Source: Didemnitutus sp047777955 (GTDB lineage Bacteria; Verrucomicrobiota; Verrucomicrobiia; Opitutales; Opitutaceae). From it: a DNA stretch of 64,000 nucleotides. How positions within the stretch are numbered: the stretch's first letter is position 1; each line of letters opens with the position of its first letter. This document shows positions 35,673 to 46,066 of the stretch, piece after piece. The notes below the pieces were generated by a model. That model saw only the letters and a list, made by a program, of their open reading frames with translations. It ran no database searches and was not told the DNA's origin. The stretch is taken from positions 2,232,001 to 2,296,000 of the forward strand of contig NZ_CP180537.1 in assembly GCF_047777955.1 (NCBI RefSeq), read 5' to 3'. Position numbers and translations under genes: made by a program.

Positions 35673-38600
35673 ATGCTGAACCTACCCTCGAGGCTCCGTC
35701 ATGGAGTTCGCTCCCTCGCGCCGCTGTTTGCCGTCTTGCTCGCCCACCCGAGCATGGCGCAGCAGGCGGTAGCACCCAGCGCTGCCGAGCGGCAGCCGGA
35801 CAACCGCAAGCCGATCCCGGTCGAGACGACGAAGGACGACGCCCAGGAGAAGAAGGACGAGCCGCTGATGCTGTCCCCGTTCACCGTCACCACGACCAAC
35901 GACAAGGGCTACTTCGCGGCCAACACGCTCGCGGGCAGCCGCCTGAACACGAATCTCGCCGACCTCGGCGCATCGATCTCGGTCATCACCAAGCAGCAGA
36001 TGGACGACACGGCGTCCACCGACATCAACGACATCTTCCGCTACGAGGTGAACACCGAGGGTTCGCTCACCTACACGCCCGGCACCCAGAGCTTCCGCAA
36101 CGACGGCGTGCTCGACGTCATCGCCGGCGGCACGCAGGGCAACGCCGTGGCCTCGCTCACCAACGCCGGCGCCAACCGCGTCCGCGGTCTCGGCTCGCCC
36201 AGCGCGGCCATCAATTACTACCCGACGAACGGCTCGCTGCCGTTTGACTCCTACAATACGCAATCGGTGGAAATCAGCCGCGGCCCGAACTCGATGCTCT
36301 TCGGTCTCGGCAGTCCGGCCGGCATCGCCAACCAGAGCACGGCCGCAGCGCTGTTGAACCGCAACACGGCGGGCGTGGCCTTCCGCACCGACCAATACGG
36401 CTCGTTCCGCAGCTCGTTCAATTTCAACAAGGCGATCCTGCACGACAAGATCGCGATCTACGGCGCCGCCCTCTACGACGACCGCAAGTTCCAGCGCGAG
36501 CCCTCCTACGACAAGACGGAGCGCTACTACGCCGCCATCACGATCAAGCCGTTCTCGAAGACGACGATCAAAGCGAACTTCGAGCACTACGATAACCGGA
36601 ACAACCGTCCGAATTCGCTCACGCCGCGCGACTACGTCACGCAGTGGAATCTGGCCGGTCAGCCGTATTACGACCCGATCTCGCACAAGATTCTGAGCCT
36701 GAAGACGGGGGCGACCCTCGGCATGATGATCAACAACGCCTCGTCGCCCTACGCCCAGTCCCTGCGCGACTACATCCGCTCGATGCCGAACTACAACCCG
36801 GCCCTCCGCGGCACGTCGGCCACGAACTTCAACGGCACCGATACGAACTTCACGTTCTACAACGGCGTGGCCATCTTCGGTAACGCCAACTGGGGCGTTC
36901 CGGCGAACTGGAAGGCGGGCACCCAGGCGGCCAATGTGCTCTTCGTCCCGGGCATCGGTGAGGTCAACCAGGCCCGCAGCATCATGCAGATCGCTGACGG
37001 CCAGCTCGTGAGCTGGTTCCGCCCGACCTACAATTATCGCTATTTGACCGGCTTCGGCACGTCCACGAACCCGGCCGCCAATCCCGCCGTTTACCCGGCC
37101 GAGTCGGCGATCTGGGCGAACTCGACTTGGGCCGATATCTACACCCGCACCTACACCTCATCCGCCGCGTGGACCGCCGCCGGCAATGGCATCCTCGCTT
37201 CGAGCTACCGCTATCCGAGCGTCACGGACCAATCGATCTACGACTGGACGAGCATCAACCTCAACTCGATGAACTTCGGCTCGGCGAAGAACAAGAACTA
37301 CAACATCGAGATCGAGCAGGAGCTCCCGTGGGACCTCCACGCCAGCGGAGGCTGGTTCCGTCAGGACTTCGCTCAGCGCACCAACTACACGGTCGCGCAG
37401 CTGAACGTCGCCACGCTCTTCGTCGACACCAACAAGTATCTCCCCGACGGCTCCGCGAATCCCTACTTCGGCAAGCCCTACCTCGAGGACCAGGATCCGG
37501 ATAGCTACTACAACGCCTCCCTCGACGACCACTACCGCGGGATGCTCGCGTGGACGCCCGACTTCACCCGCAACAGCGGTTGGACCAAGTGGCTCGGCCG
37601 TCACCAGGTGCTCGGCCTCTGGTCGCGCGACGAATACATGGCGACGTCCATCCGCCAGCGCCTCCATTACGTTTCGAGCACGAGCGACACCGGCCGCTAC
37701 CGGTTCATGAACAACCCGAACAACAATGCCGACGGCACGCCCACGGGTTGGAACTTCAACTCCACTTCGCTCCGCCGCACCTACTACCTCGCCTCGCCCA
37801 CCGATCCGAACGGTGTCGTCACCCGCTCCGCCGGCACCTGGGACTCGATGTCCTACACCGGCGACATCCAGGTCTACGACTACGACCAGAGCCGCTTCGT
37901 CCCGGTGAACATGACGACGCAGTTCATCGATTTCGACTCCGGCACCGGCCGCAACCAGCGCATCGTCGATTCCCTCAGCGGCGGCCTCACCAGCTACCTC
38001 TGGGAGAACCGCCTCATCGCGACCTTCGGCTGGCGCGAGGACAAATACAAGGCCCGCGTGACCAACACCGGCCTGCCCGCGGTGAAGGATTCCGCCGGCA
38101 ACATCATCGCTCCCGCGATCACCAACGCGCAGAAGTGGATCAACGGCGTCTATCAACGCGACTTCCTCTTCAATCGCTGGGGCCCCTACAACGAGCTCAC
38201 CGGTCGCACCAAGACCCTCGGCGGCGTTCTGCGTCCCTTCCAGGGCTGGAATTCGATCGACCGTCGCGCCGATAACGGCTCGCTCCTCTGGCAGTTCGTC
38301 CGCGACTTCGGCATCAGCTACAACAAGTCGGACAACTTCAATCCGCCCTCCACCGCGCTCGGCGACTTCTACGGCAAGGCGCTCGCCAAGCCGGTCGGCG
38401 AAGGCAAGGACATCGGCGTCCAGTTCTCGCTCTTCGACAACAAGCTCTTCGCCCGCGTCACGTGGTTCGAGGCCTCCAACCTCAACGAGAACATCGCCGC
38501 CCCGGTCGTGTTCGGTCGCCTCTCGAATAACATCGACCAGACGCTGTTCCGCAACTGGGCCCGCACCATCGCGCTCATCAACATGGGCCGCGACCCGACC

Positions 38601-39512
38601 TCGACGACCTTCGGCGACGCGCTCAGCACGACCGAAGAAGCCCAGGTCCAGGCGGCGGCCGCGCAGATCTGGAAGCTGCCCTACGACTACTACAGCACGC
38701 TGCCTTACTCGACCGGCGCGACCCGCAACGCCGAGGCGAAGGGCATCGAGGCCGAGATCAACTACAACCCGACCCGCAACTGGACGCTGAAGTTCACCTT
38801 CGGCAAACAGGACACGAAATATGCCAGCGTGCTGAAGGAATTCACGCCGTGGGCGGAAGATCGCCTCGCGGTCTGGAAGGCGGCCAAGGCGGTCGATTAC
38901 CTCCTGCCGCAATACCGCCAGTATGCCACCTACACGACCTCCGGCGGCCGCGCGGTCGACCTCACGAACTTCTGGAGCTCCTACGGCTACAACAGCGCGC
39001 TCTTCCCGGAGAACGCGAACGCCTTCGCCAATCCTGAAGCCAACTGGAACGGCGTGGTCGTCCCGCAGCTCACGCTCGACCGCGACCTCCAAGGCCAGTC
39101 GGTGCAGGGCCAGCGCAAATACCGCTGGTCGTTCCTGACGAACTACACGTTCACCACCGGCAAGCTCAAGGGCTTCACCATCGGTGGTAGCCAGCGCTGG
39201 GAAGACAAGGCCGTCATCGGCTACGCGGGCAAGGCGAGCGGCGTGAACACCTACGCCGGTCAGCCGGTTCTCGATTACGCCGACGTCACCAAGCCGTATT
39301 ACGACAAGGCGCACTTCTACACGGATCTCTGGATCAGCTACCGCTTCACGACTTGGAGCAACAAGGTCCGCGCCAAGGTGCAGCTGAACGTCGCCAACGT
39401 CTTCGAAAACGGCGGCCTGCGTCCGGTAGCGGTCAACTACGACGGCTCGCCGTATTCGTTCCGCATCATGGATCCGCGTCAGTTCACGCTGACGACGACC
39501 TTCGACTTCTGA
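35673..39512 (+). CDS. Large TonB-dependent receptor
   Basis: 1279 residues from the ATG at 35673. Signal peptide MLNLPSRLRHGVRSLAPLF...PSMAQQ is followed by a charged linker (KDDAQEKKDEPLM), the LSPFTV motif and GYFAANTLAGSRL. The plug follows (LGASISVITKQQMDD, VRGLGSPSAAINYY, SVEISRGPNSMLFGLGSP). The beta-barrel fills the rest and ends in the aromatic residue expected of outer-membrane proteins (TLTTTFDF). No N-terminal DUF4880/FecR-type signalling extension is seen. At nearly 1280 residues it is longer than most receptors (about 700-1000), as is common in Opitutaceae. A strong terminator follows at 39544. Ligand unknown; region E products or plant glycans are candidates. Confidence 0.94.
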   Translation: MLNLPSRLRHGVRSLAPLFAVLLAHPSMAQQAVAPSAAERQPDNRKPIPVETTKDDAQEKKDEPLMLSPFTVTTTNDKGYFAANTLAGSRLNTNLADLGASISVITKQQMDDTASTDINDIFRYEVNTEGSLTYTPGTQSFRNDGVLDVIAGGTQGNAVASLTNAGANRVRGLGSPSAAINYYPTNGSLPFDSYNTQSVEISRGPNSMLFGLGSPAGIANQSTAAALLNRNTAGVAFRTDQYGSFRSSFNFNKAILHDKIAIYGAALYDDRKFQREPSYDKTERYYAAITIKPFSKTTIKANFEHYDNRNNRPNSLTPRDYVTQWNLAGQPYYDPISHKILSLKTGATLGMMINNASSPYAQSLRDYIRSMPNYNPALRGTSATNFNGTDTNFTFYNGVAIFGNANWGVPANWKAGTQAANVLFVPGIGEVNQARSIMQIADGQLVSWFRPTYNYRYLTGFGTSTNPAANPAVYPAESAIWANSTWADIYTRTYTSSAAWTAAGNGILASSYRYPSVTDQSIYDWTSINLNSMNFGSAKNKNYNIEIEQELPWDLHASGGWFRQDFAQRTNYTVAQLNVATLFVDTNKYLPDGSANPYFGKPYLEDQDPDSYYNASLDDHYRGMLAWTPDFTRNSGWTKWLGRHQVLGLWSRDEYMATSIRQRLHYVSSTSDTGRYRFMNNPNNNADGTPTGWNFNSTSLRRTYYLASPTDPNGVVTRSAGTWDSMSYTGDIQVYDYDQSRFVPVNMTTQFIDFDSGTGRNQRIVDSLSGGLTSYLWENRLIATFGWREDKYKARVTNTGLPAVKDSAGNIIAPAITNAQKWINGVYQRDFLFNRWGPYNELTGRTKTLGGVLRPFQGWNSIDRRADNGSLLWQFVRDFGISYNKSDNFNPPSTALGDFYGKALAKPVGEGKDIGVQFSLFDNKLFARVTWFEASNLNENIAAPVVFGRLSNNIDQTLFRNWARTIALINMGRDPTSTTFGDALSTTEEAQVQAAAAQIWKLPYDYYSTLPYSTGATRNAEAKGIEAEINYNPTRNWTLKFTFGKQDTKYASVLKEFTPWAEDRLAVWKAAKAVDYLLPQYRQYATYTTSGGRAVDLTNFWSSYGYNSALFPENANAFANPEANWNGVVVPQLTLDRDLQGQSVQGQRKYRWSFLTNYTFTTGKLKGFTIGGSQRWEDKAVIGYAGKASGVNTYAGQPVLDYADVTKPYYDKAHFYTDLWISYRFTTWSNKVRAKVQLNVANVFENGGLRPVAVNYDGSPYSFRIMDPRQFTLTTTFDF

Positions 39513-39543
39513 TCGCCGGTCGAATCTCCCGCCGAAACTCTCA

Positions 39544-39570
39544 GCCCTCCGGACACCCCGGAGGGCTTTT
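39544..39570 (+). terminator. Intrinsic terminator after TonB receptor
   Basis: GCCCTCCGG (39544-39552), five-base loop, CCGGAGGGC (39558-39566), then TTTT. The nine-base perfect stem with a T run begins 31 bases after the receptor stop codon. Confidence 0.88.
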
Positions 39571-39633
39571 CATGTTGTTCGGGCGCCGTGGGTCGCGGAC
39601 ACTCGGTGCGCAAAGCATGGCCTACGCGCTCGC

Positions 39634-41691
39634 ATGACCCCGTCCGCTCTCCTGGCTCGCCTGCGCGATTGGTCCTCGCGACCGGTTGTCGGGATCGCGG
39701 TGATCGTGGTCGCGGTCGGCCTGGCGTGGGCCAACACTTGGAACGCCCCGTTTGTTTTCGACGACACGTCGTCCATCGTGGAGAACCGCAGCATCCGCGA
39801 CCTGGCCTCGTGGTCGTGCTTGAACCCGCCCCACGGCGCCGGCGAGACCGTGAGCGGGCGGCCCGTCCTGAACTTCACCTTCGCACTCAACTACGCGCTC
39901 GGTGGCCTGGAGGTCCGCGGCTATCACCTCGCGAACATCCTCATCCACGTCCTGGCAGGCCTGGCGCTTTTCGGGATCGTGCGACGGACGCCGGTGGCCG
40001 GTCAGCGCGACGCGGGTTTCGCGCTCGTCGTCGCGCTCACTTGGCTGCTGCACCCGCTCCAGACCGAAGCGGTGACCTACGTCGTGCAGCGGGCGGAGTC
40101 CCTGATGGGACTCTTCTGCTTCCTGACGCTCTACGGTTTTGTCCGCGCGACCGCGGCGGGCGACCCCGCTGCTCCACCGTCGGTAGCGCAGCGCCGGGCC
40201 TGGCTGGCCCTGTCGTTCCTCGCGTGCCTGCTCGGTATGGGCACGAAGGAGGTGATGGCGCCCGTTCCCGTGCTAGTGCTCTGCTACGACCGTGCCTTCT
40301 GGGCGGGCAGCTTTGCCGCGGCCTGGCGCCTGCGGCGCGACTACTACCTCGGCCTCGCCTCGACCTGGCTCGTCCTGGCGGCGCTCGTGGCGACGACCGG
40401 CGGCGATCGCGGCGGCACCTTTCGCCTCGCCGGCCTGGAAAATTGGGGCGCTTACTGGCTGACCCAGTTCAAGGCGGTCGTCACTTACCTCGGCCTCGCT
40501 TTCTGGCCGAGTCCGCAGGTGTTCGAATACGGGACCTTCTGGATCCAGGACGGACGGACGGTGCTGCCCCATGCGCTGCTCGTCTTCGCCTTGGGATTCG
40601 CGGCCATGCTCGCTTTGTGGCGCTCGCCGGCCTGGGGATTTTTGGGTCTCTGGTTTTTCGGCCTGCTGGCGCCGAGCAGCGTTCCCCCCGGCACGATCCA
40701 GATGCTCGTCGAGCACCGCATGTATCTGCCCTTGGCCGCGGTGGTGGTGGCGGTCGCGGCGGCGTTGCGCGCCGGGTTGCGGCGCTGGGCCCTGCCACCG
40801 TGGATCGGGGCGGCGCTCGCCGCGGTGGTCATCCTGTCCTTGGGCAGCGCCAGTTTCGCTCGCAACCGCGTCTATGCGTCGGAGGTCTCGCTGTGGGGCG
40901 ACACCGTCGCCAAGCGTCCGAACAATCCGCGTGCGCGCTACAACCTGGGCGCGGCGTTGGCCAAGGCCGGCCGGACGACCGAGGCCGAGCGGGAATTCCA
41001 GCGGACTCTCGCGCTGCAGCCGAATCATGCCTTCGCGCACTTTGAACTGGGCAAGGCCGCGCTGGTGAGCGAGCGCTGGGCCGAGGCGGCGAGCCGTTTC
41101 GCCGCGGCGCTCCAGGCCGACCCCCACTACGTCGATGCGCGGGTCAACCTCGCGCAGGCGCTGGCGCGGCAGGGCCGGAGCGAGGAGGCGGTCGCGCAGC
41201 TGCGGCAGGCCCTGGCCGAGCAGCCCGCCGCCGATATCCGCGCCGCCCTGGCCGGCCTGCTGATCCAGCAGGGCCGGCCGGCGGAGGCCGCTCCACTGCT
41301 GCAGGAGGCGCTGGCCCAGGATCCCGATCTGCCCGAGGCGCACTATCACTGGGCGCGCCTGCGGGAGCGCGCCGGCGACCCGGTCGCGGCGGAGCGCGAG
41401 TTGCGCGCGGCGGTGCGCCTGCGCCCGGACTACACCGCGGCGACGATGGCGCTGGGCAACCTGATCGCCCGCCAAGGGCGGTTCGCCGAGGGGATCGAGC
41501 TCTTCCGGCTCGTGCTCGCGACCGAGCCCGGCAATCATCAGGCGCGCAACAATCTCGCCAACTGCTTCCTCGCCCTCGGCCGCTTCACGGAGGCGATCGG
41601 GGAATACGAGCGCATCCTGCAGGCGCAGCCGGACAATGCCGCGGTGCGACGAAACCTGGAGATCGCGCGCGCGATGCGCGCGCAACGCTAG
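39634..41691 (+). CDS. TMTC-like membrane protein with TPR repeats (DUF1736 type)
   Basis: 685 residues. The N-terminal half (about 20-430) has around ten membrane segments and a GT-C look: early WANTWNAPFVFDDTSSIVEN with paired Asp, then GRPVLNFTFALNYALGG and YHLANILIHVLAG, LHPLQTEAVTYVVQRAE, and the family mark VEHRMYLPLA. The C-terminal third is a run of TPRs (NPRARYNLGAALAKAGR, NHAFAHFELGKAAL, DARVNLAQALARQGR, NHQARNNLANCFLALGR). Eukaryotic TMTC proteins are O-mannosyltransferases; bacterial ones are uncharacterised. It stands alone between two loci. Confidence 0.88.
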   Translation: MTPSALLARLRDWSSRPVVGIAVIVVAVGLAWANTWNAPFVFDDTSSIVENRSIRDLASWSCLNPPHGAGETVSGRPVLNFTFALNYALGGLEVRGYHLANILIHVLAGLALFGIVRRTPVAGQRDAGFALVVALTWLLHPLQTEAVTYVVQRAESLMGLFCFLTLYGFVRATAAGDPAAPPSVAQRRAWLALSFLACLLGMGTKEVMAPVPVLVLCYDRAFWAGSFAAAWRLRRDYYLGLASTWLVLAALVATTGGDRGGTFRLAGLENWGAYWLTQFKAVVTYLGLAFWPSPQVFEYGTFWIQDGRTVLPHALLVFALGFAAMLALWRSPAWGFLGLWFFGLLAPSSVPPGTIQMLVEHRMYLPLAAVVVAVAAALRAGLRRWALPPWIGAALAAVVILSLGSASFARNRVYASEVSLWGDTVAKRPNNPRARYNLGAALAKAGRTTEAEREFQRTLALQPNHAFAHFELGKAALVSERWAEAASRFAAALQADPHYVDARVNLAQALARQGRSEEAVAQLRQALAEQPAADIRAALAGLLIQQGRPAEAAPLLQEALAQDPDLPEAHYHWARLRERAGDPVAAERELRAAVRLRPDYTAATMALGNLIARQGRFAEGIELFRLVLATEPGNHQARNNLANCFLALGRFTEAIGEYERILQAQPDNAAVRRNLEIARAMRAQR

Positions 41692-41774
41692 CGCCGGCGG
41701 CGCTGAACTGTCCGTTTTCGCCTCAATTGTTGCGCCGCGCCTCCGCTGCTTTATCGAACCCTGTCGCTCACCCC

Positions 41775-42749
41775 ATGACCCTGCGCCGCCTCGCTCTCGC
41801 TTGCTGGCTCGCTTTCCAGGCGCTCGTCCGTGCGCCCGCCGCTGACGGCGACGCGTATCTTTTCGCCTACTTCACGCGCAACGGCGAGGACGGCCTGCAC
41901 CTGGCCGCGAGCACCGACGGTTACGCGTGGGAAAAGCTCGCGGACGGCGCGAGCGTGCTGCGGCCGGCGATCGGGACGAAGGAGAAACTCATCCGCGATC
42001 CCTCCGTCGCCCGCGGTCCCGATGGCACCTACCACGTGGTGTGGACCTCGGGCTGGTGGGAGCGGGGCATCGGCTACGCGTCGACCCGGGACTTCATCCA
42101 CTGGAGCGTGCCGAAGGAGATCCCGGTCATGGCCCACGAGCCGGCCGCGCGGAACTGCTGGGCGCCGGAGATCGTGTGGGATCCCGAGCGGGCGGAGTTC
42201 CTGATCTTCTGGGCGACGACGATCCCCGGGCGCTTCGCCGCCGGCGCCGACAGTTCCGAGGACAAGCTCAATCACCGCATCTATTTCACGGCGACGAAGG
42301 ATTTCGCGGCCTTCACGCGCGCGGAGCTGCTCTTTGATCCGGGCTTCAGCAGCATCGACGCCACGCTGGTGCGCGCCGGTGGCGCCTGGCACCTCTTCGT
42401 CAAGAACGAGACCCGTTTCCCGCAGCCGGCGAAGCATTTCGTCCAGGCGCAGGCCGCGAGCCCGCGCGGCCCGTTCAAGCGGTTCTCCGCGCCGATCTCG
42501 CCGCCGGGACTCTGGGTCGAGGGCCCGTCGCTCGTGCGCATCGGCGAGGAATACCGGCTCTACTTCGACGCCTACACGGCCAGGCACTACGGCGTCCTGC
42601 GCTCCCGCGACCTGGTCCACTGGGAGGACGCGACGCGTCAGCTCCGCATGCCCGACGAGGGCACGCCGCTGCGGCCGCGCCACGGCGCGATCTTCGTCGT
42701 GCCGCGCGAAATCGTCAGCGGCCTGCAGGCGATCCGGCCGGCGCCGTGA
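41775..42749 (+). CDS. GH43-type secreted glycosidase
   Basis: 324 residues from the ATG at 41775 (MTLRRLALACWLAFQALVRAPAA, signal peptide). The three GH43 acids can be placed: Asp in LIRDPSVARG (base), Asp in SSIDATLVRAGG (modulator) and Glu in WVEGPSLVRIG (acid). Five-bladed propeller repeats such as TYHVVWTSGWW and DFIHWSVPKE are present. GH43 mostly releases arabinose, xylose or galactose by inversion; the substrate is not decided. It opens region G and overlaps the convergent DUF6250-like gene by 35 bases. Confidence 0.83.
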   Translation: MTLRRLALACWLAFQALVRAPAADGDAYLFAYFTRNGEDGLHLAASTDGYAWEKLADGASVLRPAIGTKEKLIRDPSVARGPDGTYHVVWTSGWWERGIGYASTRDFIHWSVPKEIPVMAHEPAARNCWAPEIVWDPERAEFLIFWATTIPGRFAAGADSSEDKLNHRIYFTATKDFAAFTRAELLFDPGFSSIDATLVRAGGAWHLFVKNETRFPQPAKHFVQAQAASPRGPFKRFSAPISPPGLWVEGPSLVRIGEEYRLYFDAYTARHYGVLRSRDLVHWEDATRQLRMPDEGTPLRPRHGAIFVVPREIVSGLQAIRPAP

Positions 42750-43404
42750 CCTGAAAATCCGCGATCTCGATCCGGCTATGCACGGTGCGAAAACCAAACC
42801 AGCCCTCGCGCAGCGGTTGCGGATCGGTGAAGTCGAAGCACACCTCGCCGTCGCGCGACCAGCGCACGCGGCCGTCGGCATCGACGCGGATTTCGATCTG
42901 GTAGGTGCGGTCGCCCTCGAGCAGGAAGCGCCGCTCGCGCCGGTCGTGGTCGGCGCGCAGTGGCTTCGCGCCCGCGCCGTCGTAGCGGCGGAAGCGCGTG
43001 GTCGTGTTCTCGTTGCCGCCGCAGCCGACGTAGTAGGTGGCGAGCCGGTCGTAGTCCTCGAACTTGCCCGTGCGCCGCGCGGCATTCGCGATCAGCGCCC
43101 CGGGATGCGCCGGATCGCTCGCCATCCAGAAACAGTTCAGATCGGACACACGGCTGCGCGCGCTCACCGTCGCGCGATAGCGGATGGTCACCGGCGCGCG
43201 GAGCGGCGCGCGAAACCAGACGGTGCAGCCGGCGGCGTCGTCGATCACCAGCCGGCCGCGCTCGATGAACACCCGCCCGCCGGGCATCTGCTCGACCGCC
43301 CACTGGGAGAGGTCGCGGGAAAAGTCGTCCGCGTGCACGAGGGCGTCTTCCGCGCGCGCGCTCGCCGCGAGCAGCACCAGTCCGATCAACCAGCGAACCT
43401 TCAT
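42715..43404 (-). CDS. Secreted DUF6250-like protein
   Basis: 229 residues with a signal peptide (MKVRWLIGLVLLAASARA). The body is beta-rich with FSRDLSQWAVEQMPGG near the start, SDLNCFWMASDPAHPG, CGGNENTTTRFRRY, and a laminin-G/concanavalin-like end (VRWSRDGEVCFDFTDPQPL, GWFGFRTVHSRIEIADFQV). I recall this NCFWMA pattern from the DUF6250 family, which sits in rhamnogalacturonan loci; the match is by memory. Role unknown, perhaps carbohydrate binding. It is divergent from the GH2 gene, 47 bases away. Confidence 0.72.
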   Translation of the reverse strand: MKVRWLIGLVLLAASARAEDALVHADDFSRDLSQWAVEQMPGGRVFIERGRLVIDDAAGCTVWFRAPLRAPVTIRYRATVSARSRVSDLNCFWMASDPAHPGALIANAARRTGKFEDYDRLATYYVGCGGNENTTTRFRRYDGAGAKPLRADHDRRERRFLLEGDRTYQIEIRVDADGRVRWSRDGEVCFDFTDPQPLREGWFGFRTVHSRIEIADFQVTAPAGSPAGR

Positions 43405-43451
43405 CCTCCCAGCGAAGGCGCCCGCTCGCGCCGACGCGAACCGTTTTTCCC

Positions 43452-46066
43452 ATGAAATTCATCCGTTGCCTCCTTTTCGCCGCCTTCGCCGCGACCGGTG
43501 CCGCCGCCACCGAGCCGCCGCGCGAGCGGCTTCCGTTCAACGACGGCTGGAAGTTCACGCGCGGCGACCATCCCGACACGGGCAACGCGCTCGATTACGA
43601 GCGCGTGCGGCTGTGGGTGCTGCCGACCGGCGACGAGCTGCTCAACTACCTGCCGGTCCCCCGCGCCCGCAGCGACGGGATGCCGGGCGGACGGCCGATC
43701 CAGTATGCGCGGGCCGATTTCGACGACGGCGCCTGGCGCGCGCTCACGCTGCCGCACGATTGGGCGATCGAGGGGCCGTTCGACCAGCAGCTCTCCGGCG
43801 ACACCGGCAAGCTGCCGTATGCCGACGTCGGCTGGTATCGGAAGAAATTCACCCTGCCGGCCAGCGATGCCGGCCGCCGCGTCCACCTCGAGTTCGACGG
43901 CGCGATGTCCTACGCGCTCGTGTGGTGCAACGGCGAGTTCGTCGGCGGCTGGCCCTACGGTTATACCTCGTGGCGCGTCGACCTCACGCGCTTCCTCAAG
44001 CCCGGCGCCGAGAACACGCTCGCGGTCCGGCTCGACAACCCGCGCGAGTCCTCCCGCTGGTATCCGGGCGCCGGCCTCTACCGCAATGTCTGGCTGAGCA
44101 AGTCGGGCGACGTGGCCGTCGCGCGCTGGGGCGTGGCGGTAACGACGCCGCAGGTGAGCGCCGAGTCCGCGCTGGTCAACGTGGCGGTCACGCTCGACAA
44201 CCTCACCGCGGAGCCGGCCGAGGTGCAGGCGGTCGTGCGCCTCTTCGCCGCTGATGCCGATGGGCGCGCCGTGGGCGAGCCCGTGGCCGAGAGCGCGCCG
44301 CAGGGGCACGCGTGCCCGCCGGCCGGCAGGCGAACGTCGCCCACGCGCTCGTCGTGAAGGCGCCGAAGCTGTGGAGCCTGCGCGAGCGCCACCGCTACGT
44401 CGCCGAGACGCGGGTGCTGCGCGATGGCAAGGTCATCGATGGGGTGCGGACGCCGTTCGGCATCCGCTCGATCGCGATCTCGCCCGAACGGGGCTTCCTG
44501 CTCAACGGCGAGCACGTCGTGCTCAATGGCGTCTGCAATCACCACGACCTCGGGGCGCTCGGCGCCGCGATCAACGTCCGCGCGCTCGAGCGCCAGCTGG
44601 AGATCCTGCAGGCGATGGGCTGCAACGCCATCCGCACGAGCCACAACCCGCCCGCACCGGAGCTGCTCGAGCTGTGCGATCGCCTCGGCTTCGTCGTCAT
44701 GGTCGAGGCCTTCGACGCCTGGCGGCTGGGCAAGAAGCGCGACGATTACAGCCGCGTCTTCGACGACTGGCACGAGAAGGACCTGCGCGCCATGGTCCGC
44801 CGCGATCGCAACCACCCGTGCGTCGTCCAGTGGAGCATCGGCAACGAGGTCCGCGAGCTCTTCGAGGCCGACGGCTGGAAGCTGGCGGCGCACCTCGCCG
44901 CCATCGTGCGCGAGGAGGATCGCACCCGCCCGGTGGTGGCGGGCATGCACAACGTCAACGCCCCCTACATGGGCTTCCAGGGCGTCCTCGACATCGTCGG
45001 CTACAACTACAAGCCCGGCGACTACGCGAAGCTCCGCGCGCGCTACCCGCAGCTGGTGATCGAGGGTTCCGAGACCGCGTCAACCATCAGTTCGCGCGGG
45101 GAGTATTTCTTCCCGGTCGCGGACGACAAGGCGCTGGGCCGTTCCGATTTTCAGGTCAGCAGCTACGATCTCTACACCCCGCGCTGGGCGCTGCCGCCGG
45201 ACGTGGAGTGGAAGGGGCTCGACGAAAACCCGCCGGTGCTGGGCGAGTTCGTCTGGACCGGTTTCGACTACCTCGGCGAGCCGACGCCGTTCAACGCCGA
45301 CGCCACCAATCTCCTGAACTTCGCCGACCCGGCCGCGCGCGAGCGGGCAGCCAAGGAGCTGGCCGAGCTGGGGAAGATCCGCGTGCCGTCGCGCAGCAGC
45401 TACTTCGGCATCATCGATCTCGCCGGTTTCCCGAAGGACCGGTTCTACCTCTACCAATCGCGCTGGCGGCCGGACCTGCGCATGGCGCACATCCTGCCGC
45501 ACTGGAACTGGCCCGAACGGGTGGGGCAGGTGACGCCGGTGCAGGTCTACTCCTCGGGCGACGAGGCGGAGCTGTTCCTCAACGGCCAGTCCCTCGGCCG
45601 GAAGCGGCGCGGCCCGTTCGAATACCGCTTTCGCTGGGACGATGTGAGATACCAGCCGGGCGAGCTGAAGGTCGTGACCTACAAGCACGGGCAGCCGTGG
45701 GCCGACGCCGTCGTGCGCACGACCGGGCCGGCGGCCGCGGTGCGCCTCAAGGCCGATCGCACCGCGTTGCGCGCCGACGGTCAGGACCTCGTGTTCGTGA
45801 CCGCTGAGGTGGTCGATGCCCAGGGACTCGTCGTCCCGCGCGCGAAGTCGCTGTTGAAGTTCTCCGTTGAAGGCCCCGCCGACCTCGTCGCCACCGACAA
45901 TGGCGATGCGACGAGCCACGTGTCGTTCCAGAGTCCCGAGCGCGCCGCCTTCAACGGCCTTGCGCTCCTCGTCGTCCGGCCCCGCGCCGGTGGCGGTGGC
46001 GCGATCAGGATCCGCGCCGCCGCCGAAGGTCTGGCTCCCGCCGAAATCGAAGTCACTGCCCAATGA
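43452..46066 (+). CDS. Secreted GH2 beta-galactosidase-like enzyme, frameshifted
   Basis: Start MKFIRCLLFAAFAATGAAA is a signal peptide. The first part is the GH2 sugar-binding jelly roll (LPHDWAIEGPF, VGWYRKKFTLP, CNGEFVGGWPYGYTSW, SRWYPGAGLYRNVWL). The frame breaks at the G run 44304-44307. One extra G reads PQGARVPAGRQANV and joins the rest, about 871 residues. The TIM barrel has VCNHHDLGALG, IRTSHNPPAPELLELCD, acid/base Glu in VVQWSIGNEV and nucleophile Glu in EGSETASTISSRG. C-terminal DUF4982/Ig-like domains follow (AELFLNGQSLGRK). Beta-galactosidase or related exo-activity in the periplasm is likely. The stop overlaps the esterase start. Confidence 0.88.
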